64,000 bases of DNA from Botryosphaeria dothidea (taxonomy: Eukaryota > Ascomycota > Dothideomycetes > Botryosphaeriales > Botryosphaeriaceae). The notes under the pieces are model-generated. The model was given only the letters and a program-made list of their open reading frames with translations. It was not told the DNA's origin and searched no databases. The position numbers and the translations under genes were made by a program. Shown piece after piece: positions 34,236 to 43,840 of this stretch; position 1 is the first letter of the stretch, and each line of letters opens with the position of its first letter. The stretch covers positions 1,736,001 to 1,800,000 of the forward strand of contig WWBZ02000082.1 of NCBI GenBank assembly GCA_011503125.2, in the 5' to 3' direction.

Positions 34236-35512
34236 TCCTCACAAGGACATGGAATGGATTCTGAGGCGAGTTTTTACTAAACGCATGGGGGATATGCGGG
34301 TCTTTATGCTCTAACCTTCGACATACGGGCATATCCCGTGATATTGCGTCCCGACCTTGAGTCGCGACTTGATGCAGTTGCAGTGATAAGGACTCTTGGC
34401 CGTTTATTGACAGAGAGCTCATTCAGACACCTCGTATCTACCGACGGCCGTGAAAGATTCGGCACTTCTTCACAAAAGAACTATTGGTATGAACAACATC
34501 TGGGGCACATAGATATTTGCGTGCCCATTGCATATTTGTAGGCATGTTGTGTAGACCCTTTAGCGAAGAGCCAAGGGGACCCCTGGACGTGACGAGTTCC
34601 ACATCCATGGCACTATGCCACAACTACAGGCTCCGTCACCTCTTTGTCTCGCGCTTCCCTTCCATACTTTCCGCCTTTGTCCCGAAACTTCGGTCTCTGC
34701 ACCGAGTTCAGCATTGAACTGCGCGATTCCAGCTAAAAATCGCCTTGTCTTTCGACTGATACATGATCACCACTCCTTCAAACTTGTTAAAGGTGTGCTA
34801 GTGAATGCTAGTTTTGAAGAGTACGTCAGCCAAACGAACAGCAGAGTGTCTTCGAAATGAACCATCTTTCCAGGTGACCTGGATTTCGAGCAAGATCCAT
34901 GTAAATCCCACTACCTCATGCGCCTCGGATGTTCCTGCACTCTCATGTCGTTCGAATGTGTTGCGGAGCCCATGTCAAATTAAGCGTGCTTTATCCGGCT
35001 AAAGGAACTACTTTAACCATTATAACTCATCATAGTACCCAATCGGCTCCCCCCGATATCAGTTTCTAGAAAGCGAGATCACGGGAACATTTTCTGAAAC
35101 AAATTTCTAACTCCCTCTTCATTCATTTCATTTCCGGATGCAAGTCATTGTTGTACATACTTTTTGGTTCTCTGTATCCCTGCACCGCCCATACCACAAC
35201 ATCCTATCGCTGATTGCCAATCCCATTCGCGATATTGGCATGAGCAAAGTGGAAGCCTCCAAAGGAAATCAAGAAAAAAGTGGAAAAAACATTGAAAACG
35301 CCCCAATTTCTGCCCGGTTAACTAGCTCGGAAATGGGGTGGTGTTTCTTTTTCTTCTTCCGAGGTTGGGAGAAATCCCATTAGGATGCAGTCCGCCAGTC
35401 TCCAATGAACAACGCCAAAACGAAAGGAACGACCGTGATCGTGCCTGAACAAAGCAAACTGAACCTCAAGTCGTGAATCGAACTATGAAACCACCGAGTT
35501 TGACGTTTTCCA
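34236..35512. other. Intergenic region downstream of SPT6
   Basis: It contains the 3' UTR of SPT6 (minus strand) and sequence with no supported gene. It is more AT-rich than its surroundings. Confidence 0.45.
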
Positions 35513-38500
35513 TTACCGCTTCCGAGCAGCGTTGTTCGCGAAGAGAAGCTTGAATCCGTTCTTTAGGGCACGCATGTCGGGGTAGTGATTTTTCTGAAGT
35601 TCAAAGGCATTCGGAATGACCTTGACAGGCCACGAGGCAAGTGGAGCTTGTTGGCCAGCCTTGAAGCACAGGTGGAAGTAACCTGGGAACTTGGGGTTGA
35701 TGCAAAGGCATACATGCTGCGTCTAGGGTTTTGCCTCCGTGTAGGTGGTAAGCCATTGCTCTGGAGTCTTTTGTTAGCGGAACAGATTTTCTTTTGGCTT
35801 GAGGAGGCAGGACTTACCGGTCTGCGCCTTGCTGCCACTCTGGTATTTCTCGTCAGTCATCATCTCATCCACCTTCTTCGCCATAGCCTTGACGTGAAGC
35901 ACGATCAACTCATCAAGATCGCTGTATGTGTACTTTCCGCCAATCTTTAGGGTACGGCCCAGGCTGAACTCGTTCTCCTTGTCCAACTCCAGCACATCAA
36001 TGTGCTGATAGATGTTGTCCGACACTTTCCAGGTGACGGCAAGGTGGTCCAGACCCTTGGAAGAGGGCCTGATAACCACGTCACCACGACCCTGGGATCC
36101 AGGTATTCTTCGGCCTGTGCAGCATTGAAAGGACGGAAGAGCGGATGCTTGATGACGCGCTGGGCAACGCCCGGTCTTGCTTTCCTTTTCTTTGGCTTCG
36201 GCGTCCTTGTCAGCTCTCTCCTGTTGCTCATCCCATTCGCCTCGTGGGCGATCGATATGACGATGATAACCATCCTTGAGTTGCTTCTCGTTGAACGAGA
36301 CCTGACAAGACAAAGCCTTGCGATTGAGGAAAGTGACCTTCGCCTGGACCGTCTGATTTGCCTGAAACACTTGTCGAGGGTCTATTCCACGCTCACCGCC
36401 GACGTTGTTGGGGAATTCGGGCTCGTTGCAGATGGCTTCCATGCCGCAGTCCAGGCGACCTTCGATATGATCAGGGAAACACACGCCGGATCTTGACCGG
36501 GATGATCATGCTTTCCGTCAGCGAATCGCGGGTCTCGCCCGTGAGCATGGTGTAGATTTCATCTGAAGTCATGTAGGTGAATTTGTTGCGCAATTCCTCA
36601 TACGGCACCTGCAGTTCAGCCCGGATGGTCTCGAGAGTTGCTCGCTTCCGTTGATGGAATTGGGCTTCCAGTTGCTCGGCATACTCCTCCAGGACCAGAT
36701 CGTTGACCTTCTCTTGGGCATCCTCACGTATGAGCCTCTTGACCACCGCTCCAGGACCGTTCTCATCTTGTTCAGCCCTTGATATCTTCCTCATCCATCT
36801 CGAGAGCATCTGCGGCCATCTTGCGACCGAGATCATAGTCCTCTGGATGCACACGGGTAGAATCAAGGTAGTCGGACTCCGGCTCGGAAGGATCATAGCT
36901 AATGTAAAGGAAACTTGCGCAGTTCATCCAAACCTTGGGACCAACCGCTGGAAGAATACCCTTGTCAGGATCACCAACGAGCTCATCTCTCGTAGCCACA
37001 TCTTGGCGATTGAGGTTGATAACTTTGGTGAGCTGCTGAGCCTTTCTCGGACCAAGACCACAAACATACGGAAGGAGGTTGCCCAGATAGGAATCGTTTA
37101 TAGCCTCATTGATCTCAACGCCTACGAGGTTCACGATATCCACCATGGCCATCTCGAGGTACTTCATGAGCTTGTCCTGCGGAAGGAGAATCTGATTGGG
37201 GTCGAACGAGATGGAGACGATGTCTTTGTTCAGAGCGGCATACTCCTTTAGGGGGCTCTGGAGGAACTTGGCGAGGCCAATGCAGTATTTCACCAAAGGA
37301 GCGGTAGCCGGATGCTCTACGGTAGACCTGTCACTGGTGTGATAAAGTCTAGCGACTTCGTCATTGACCATGACAACCTCGAGCTTGTCGCTCTTTTCAT
37401 TGCCATCTTCGTCCTCGTAGTCAGCGCAGCGAAGGTCATGGTCTTCCACAATTTGCTGGAGATCCTTGTAGAGTTTGCGCGTCTCCACGGTGAAGCCCGA
37501 TACACCCACGACGTCAGGTTTCCGTCTTTGAATCAGCTCGATGAGAGTTTCAATGTCCTTGGCATCTGGAATGTACTTCTCCTTGTTTCCAGGACGCAGG
37601 TCGTTAAACTTGCCCTGCTCCAGGACACGTCCTTCCTCGTCAACCCAGGCATAGCACACGGCGTCGCGGCCAGGGATACCGTTGCCGTTAGAAAGGGCAA
37701 GGACTCTCGGGACAGTACCAAGCTGCATGCCCTTCGGCTTGTAAGGGGCTTGATCCAATTTCTCTGCAAAGCGATCCTTGCACTGCCTAGCAAGAGCATT
37801 CTCGCACTCTGCCTTGACAGTCTCCTTGACTCCTTTGGCAATGATCCTCTCGAGCTTCGGAAGAGCCATGTCCAGAATCTGAGTACGGAATTTGTTCCAT
37901 TCGGAGGCACGGTCGCTGGTTCCATCGGAGCTGAGCATTGCCTGGAAATCCTCCTTGATCCTCTGGTAATTCTGCAGCCTGACCTTGACTTCTACCATGC
38001 CCTCATCCTCAGCTTTGAGCATTCTCAAGAATAACTCTGGCCGCCGAGCCATCGCCGTGTACTCCTGGTTGCGCAAGTACTTGAACTCGTAGTAGGGGTG
38101 GTCCTCCGTGATCTTACGAAGACCCTTCTCAGTGCGATGAACATCAAAAAGGCCAGCCGTGTAGAATGTGCGCCTCATAACACTGCGCATCCTTGGACTC
38201 ATGACCAACTCTTCTGCGAACATGGCTTTAGCGGAGCGCAGAACCTGTGCGGATGTCTGGTACTCCGGCGGGTCAAGTAGGTTGTCAGCCATATCTTCGG
38301 GCATGTCCTGGGGATCTTCAGGATACACGCGGTGACCGTCCTTCTGCAGATTTTTTGCGTAATCATCGGGAGTGATGCCAATAGCGCGGACGAGGTTGTA
38401 GACTCTGCTAGCTCGGATCCTCTCAAACACGGTGTTAGCGCCGCGAGTCCGTTTCTGAACTCCTGGCATTGCTTCGGCCTCCATCGTATTGACATCCTTG

Positions 38501-39964
38501 AGCTGGGCAGAGTACGTGAAGTGGATGTAATCCTGAATATCCTGGATCTCTTCAATAGACTCAGCCTTTGCAAGGAGGGTTTCGAAGACAGAATCCTGAA
38601 TTTCTGCAATAGCCTTCAAATTGTCGTACGTCTTTACAAGCGCCTCACGCTTTTCCGAAAGAGCCCTGAATTTGAGATCCAGTTCGAATATCTCCCAAAG
38701 GTCACCCTGAGTGAGAAGTCGCTGCGGGCCAGAATTTCCGTCAATGTCATCCTGATCCTGTTGAGAGCTCGAATGAATCAAGTAGTCCTTCCGATGGTTG
38801 AAGATAAAGGGAACCTCCAGGTCTTCAATGTTCATGAGCTCCAAAACTTTCCGAACCGCTTTCTGGAAGGGCTGTTCGCAACTTTGGCCGAGACGTTTCT
38901 TTGGCCATAAAAGCTTAGAAACCCACAGAGACTCCACGCCCAGGCGGTTAGCCATTTCGTCTTCATCAAGATCCAGCGGCCTGAAAGGTTTCCTGGCGAG
39001 CTGGAACCTCTCAGGGGCATCGGTGAAACGGATTTCGTTGTCTTCGTCCGTCATCATCCTCTCGGCAAGCTGGGATGGCTCGAAGACGTCCTTGAGCTCC
39101 AATGGCTTCTCGTCTCCCATATCCTCCTCATCCTTTTGGTCCTGGAGTTCCAAAGCCCAATCGTATTCGGTACCGTCTCCGAAGGCGTTCCGGTAGTCCT
39201 CCATCTCTGCCTCATCCATTCCAGCCTCAGGGAAGCCCACGCCACCGACAGCCCTCTTGCCAGGCCTTGCCACCTCACGGTCTTCCTCATCCTGCAGGCC
39301 TTCCTCATCATCAAAGACATCTTCCTCAATGAAGTCGGCAAATTCATCGGTGACGCCACCTCTGGGTTCTCGTCGCGAAGGTCTCTCATCGAATCCGTCG
39401 CCAAGGTCTTCGTCCTCGTCGGAGAAAATGTCGTCGACACCGCGCGGTCCTCGGGCAGGGCGCTCCTCTCTGTGGCCGCGTTTGAGGCGCTTGAACTTGG
39501 ACTGTGGTACGTGGAATGTCAGTAACATTACCATTAGCGATGCCCAAGGGTATACATGCCTGACTCGACTCCTCTCTGGGGACAGTCTCGCCGATGAGGT
39601 CAAGATCCTCCTCGTCTAGAACCTCTTCTTCCTCACGCTCGGCCCGTCGCCTCTTCTTTCTCTCGCGCCTGCGAGCGCGCCGTTCCTCTTCGTCTTCCTC
39701 GTCTTCGTCGACAATGAAGCCCTCACGAATCTAACCGGAGAATGATCAGCACGTCGGCGCAATGAATCCAACATCAGGCAGAGTACTCACGGCGGCGGCG
39801 GCTTCCTCGTCGTCATCCTCGTCTTCCTCCTCGCTAGAATCATCCAGACCGCCAGCTCGACGAGTGGGCTTTCGCTCGTCGTTTGCGGCGTGTTCCTCAT
39901 CGTAGTCGCCATCGTCGGACTCGCTGCCTAGCTCGGCGGCGGTGTCAAGCAGGGGATGTGCCAT
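35513..39964 (-). CDS. SPT6: Transcription elongation factor Spt6 (six apparent frame breaks in the last third)
   Basis: Exons: 39964-39791, 39730-39560, 39501-35818, 35760-35513. The N-terminus is acidic. The core has the RNase H-like YqgF part ([12 protein letters not shown]), the HhH part ([15 protein letters not shown]), an S1 domain ([11 protein letters not shown]) and a tandem SH2 ([13 protein letters not shown], then [11 protein letters not shown]). Spt6 is a histone chaperone that travels with RNA polymerase II. The reading frame is intact to a TGA at 36774-36772. Beyond that, conserved sequence continues in shifting frames, with extra bases near 36777, 36475, 36182 and 35730 and missing bases near 36099 and 35705. 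Correcting all six gives about 1424 residues, normal for Spt6. The second intron (39559-39502) has a GC donor. Confidence 0.9.
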
Positions 39965-41178
39965 GTTGCGAGGTTACGATCGGCCTGAGAGTTGCGGGGC
40001 GTGTGTAGCTGACGCGGCGACGAGGCGGAGCACCAACAGGTGAGCGCGACAGCGAGGCGGACGGGGTTGTCGAGCGCTTTGGATAGGATGGAGTTGTCGG
40101 CTGCACAGCGCTGGAGGTCACCGCGACGACGACATGAACATGAAAGCTGAGCGAGCGCGCGGGCTTGGCGTCTCTCACCGCCCGCTAGTTCGGGACGGGA
40201 TGCTGAATAACCCGGGCCGACAGCGCCTGCTGCCCGCCGCGCCCGCCAATGGCCCTGTGCTCTGGCAGCGCGACAGCCGCCCGCTCACCCGCGGCGCCGT
40301 GGCCGTCGCGATCGCTGTGCTCGCCGCTCGCCGCGCACAGAGTCAAGCTTTCTATCAACCCGGATGCTATAATTGCTCGTAAAGGACTCGCATCATCACC
40401 TCGCTTGCCAGGCGACAGTACGCGCAAGAAGCGGCAAAACGCAGCGCATCTCGTCTGAGAGATCGGCGGCGCGAGGTGAAACTTCTCGTGGCCGCGTTGA
40501 AGCCTGAGCGACCCGCGCGCTCTCTGAGCAACGCGCGATGATTCCTGCGGATCATGCAGAGAGGAGCCTCCGCAGCCACGGGCGTGAAACAGCCCCGCTG
40601 GCGCTAGTCCGTGATATTCATGACTTGCGACTCCGTCTCATTGTGGTGCTGGTCAAATAGCAGAGCTCCCGCGTCGCGACCTGCAGGAACCAGTGCCGCT
40701 GTCCCGCGCTTACCCTCCTGCTGCTGCTCGGACGCTGATTGAGCCGCCCACTGCACGCCCCACGCCCAAGCCAGCGCGTCGCGGCGTTCTCGACTTCAAA
40801 CGCCCGCTAACCACCACCGCCGCCCAAAATCCGTCCCAGCCCGTCGCCCGCCGTTGTCCTGTCCGCTCACTTTGTTCACCCGCAACCTCGCAGCACGCCT
40901 CAGTGTTGTCGCCTCTGAGCGACTCTGCCCTCCATCCGGACCCACCGCCACGCCCAAAGCGGCAATCAATAGTTGAAGCCCTACCCGGCGGGCACCAACA
41001 CCCGGTACCTCCTTTCGCCAGCGAACTTCCGATTGGCGCACCGCCCCTCCACTGCGGCGCCTTCAGCTCGACAGCCTCCGCGTCTCCTCGACTCCTGACC
41101 TTTTCTGCGGCCGCTAAACCAACAACCACCGCCCTCCTCGCAGCCCACCGAGCACAGTGACGCCACCTCGCGCCCACC
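39965..41178. promoter_or_regulatory. Divergent promoter region of SPT6 and the MAPKK gene
   Basis: 1.2 kb between two diverging start codons. It is GC-rich with long CT/CCG runs toward the MAPKK gene. No supported gene; the open frames over 40.7-41.2 kb on both strands are compositional. Confidence 0.5.
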
Positions 41179-42712
41179 ATGGCGGACTCACAGTTCAAGG
41201 TCCGCACTATGAAGCGGAAGAACGTCAAGGGCCTGGCGCTCAACGCCCCTCAGCCCCGGCCCGCGCTGTCTGGCGCCGACGCACAGCTGCCTGGGTCGCG
41301 CCGTGAGGATGATAAGGCCGCCGGCCAGTTGGAGATAGGCGTCGAGTTCAGGCTGGACCTGAGAGCGGAGGACTTGATTGTAATAAGGGAACTCGGCCAC
41401 GGCAACGGGGGCACTGTTAGCAAGGTCCAGCATGCCGCAACAAAGGCCATTATGGCTCGGAAGGTGGGTTGATCCTGATCCCCAGGCCTTAAACCGAAGC
41501 TGTCCCGAGGGTTAACAGCTTGCGTACAGATCATTCACGTCGAAGCCAAAAACGAAGTTCGCAAGCGGATAGTGCGGGAGTTGCGTATTATGCACGACTG
41601 CGCATGCCCGTACATAGTGTCTTTCTACGGGGCTTTTCAGAATGAGTCGGGCGACGTTGTGATGTGCATGGAGTATATGGATTGCGGGTAATGTTCACCC
41701 ATGGCTTTTGTGACCCCTTGGACACGTCTAATTGAATGGCAGCTCGCTTGACGGTATTTCCAAGAACTTCGGCCCTGTCCGCGTTGACGTACTCGGCAAA
41801 ATTGCAGAAGCAGTGCTGGGCGGACTCTCATACCTCTACAAGCAACACCGAATCATGCACCGCGATATGAAGCCGTCGAACATCCTTGTTAACTCCAAGG
41901 GCCAAATCAAGATTTGCGACTTCGGTGTCTCGAGCGAGCTGGAAGGTTCTGTTGCGGAGACCTTCGTCGGCACTGGTACCTACATGGCTCCGGAGAGGAT
42001 CCAGGGAGCGAAATACACCGTCAAGTCGGATGTTTGGAGTGTTGGATTGACCCTCATGGAGCTCGCAATTGGAAAATTTCCCTTCAACAACAGCGACAAT
42101 GACGATGAGACTGGTGGGCCGCAGGGCATTCTGGACCTGTTGCAGCAGATCGTCCTCGAGCCAGCGCCAAAGCTCCCCAAGAGCGACGCGTTCCCCTCAA
42201 TCCTCGAAGAAATGATTGCACGTTGCTTGATGAAGAACCCTGACGAGAGACCAACTCCTTGGGAGCTTTACGTACGTATCTTGTTTTGTTCTATGATTAA
42301 AGCTTAAACTAACATTTTGACATAGGACTCTGATCCTTTTCTCCTGGCCGCCAAGCGTACTCCGGTGGACCTTGAGGCTTGGGCCGTCAGCATGATGGAG
42401 CGCCAAAACCGCAAGTCCCATTTGCAACCTACACCGGCTTCCGCAAAAATGCGCGAGCAGCTCCGTGCTTCCCCAAGCCACAGCCCCACGCCGTCGTCCG
42501 CTTCTAATGGCCGTCATACACCCACCTCAAGTCACACTCCGCGGTCTACTGCAAGTCAAGACTCGAGAGATGGTCGTGATAGAGAGAGACCACAGTATCC
42601 AGCCAGGACCAGCAGTGCAGGCCAACTATCTGGCGGTCAGCCCATGCAATTGCCGATCAGGCCAGCACCTCCGCCAAGCAACCCGCTTCCGCAGCCGCCG
42701 AAAAAAGTTTGA
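41179..42712 (+). CDS. STE7: MAP kinase kinase, Ste7-type (pheromone/invasive growth cascade)
   Basis: Four exons (41179-41463, 41530-41687, 41743-42271, 42326-42712) give 452 residues. The N-terminus has a MAPK docking-type motif (K-R-K-N-V-K-G-L-A-L). The kinase domain starts at about residue 65: Gly loop G-H-G-N-G-G-T-V, the ATP lysine in M-A-R-K, the catalytic loop H-R-D-M-K-P-S-N, and D-F-G-V-S. The activation loop S-V-A-E-T has the S-x-x-x-T spacing of MAPKKs. G-T-Y-M-A-P-E-R and S-D-V-W-S-V-G-L complete the core. The C-terminal 95 residues are Ser/Pro-rich. In filamentous fungi Ste7-type kinases (for example Mst7 in rice blast) activate the Fus3/Kss1-type MAPK for mating, appressoria and hyphal fusion. 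The first intron splits the codons just after the ATP-binding lysine. Confidence 0.92.
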
Positions 42713-43840
42713 ACCTATAAAGGGGGAAAGCACCAGCGCGAAATTTGACCGGTGTAAAGCTCTGAACCTCGCGCTGAATCAAGCCGCACCTAAAAGCACA
42801 AGATAAACCTTGTCCCATAGACACACGCGAATAGGGCGATGGCTAGCAATCATCACTCCTTGCGTTATACCTTGGGAAGTACTCTTTCTACAGTGTTGAG
42901 TTGGATTGGGTCGTTGTTTTTGGGATTTATAGCATGCATCGGCGCCTTATCCACGTGGATTCTCCTCATCCATCTCCCTCCTCTGAGCAATTTTCTAAGG
43001 TCTCCTGTTGATGTTCAAATTCGAGAGCCAGGCTACGCATCTCGTACGGGGGGGGAATGGAATTTCGGTTGTTCGCAGGATGGGAGGTAGGAGGTTTATC
43101 AGTAAGGGGAAACTTGTTTCCAATTTTCCGAAATCGTTGTGAAGAAGGAAAGAAATCACATATCAATGGCACAGTGTGTTCTATGTCCTAAGCTCCCCTG
43201 CTGCTGATGTTCCCGTCAGGGTCCTCGTTCGACACTTGTTTTGTCTTGGGCTCCACCACTTGTTCGAAGCATCGACCGTTCTACTTCGAGATCGAAACGT
43301 AGGGTGCACCGGAAAGCGAAGTGGTCGAAACAGGATGCTCCAAAAGTTTAGGGTATTTTTGAAACGAATGATCCGTAAGAAAGCACGGAATCAACATATC
43401 CGTGCCCTCTCGGGTAGCAGACCGAACAGAGGAATGATCCGTTAGCAATTTCCTAACACAGCTACACGACCAGAATCTCAAACGTGGGGCGATGAAGCAG
43501 GTAGATATGCGGATGATCTACCGTGTCAGTACGCGCCTTCACTTCTAGATGGTCGCTTCGATTTCCGACGCCGCGAGGGCCGAGCATTTGACAAATCGAC
43601 AGGGGCGGTCGCTACTTGGTACCTAGAATAGGAAGTCGGCAAGTACACCAAATTATTGGAGAAGACTTTCGAAGGCCACTCCAATAGTATTGCAACAGCA
43701 AATGCGAAGGCGTAGAGAGTCGAAGCATTCGTCCGGACGTGAATGTAGTTAGTCTTCTTAATACTTCCATCCAACGTTTCGTCCTATAATTCCTAAGACA
43801 ATTGAGGTTTTTGCTAACGATAACAGTTTGCACACTGTAA
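42713..43840. other. Convergent intergenic region, 1.1 kb
   Basis: It lies between the 3' ends of the MAPKK and HET genes. A frame at 42839-43090 begins with a hydrophobic stretch but has no support and probably lies in the MAPKK 3' UTR. Confidence 0.45.
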
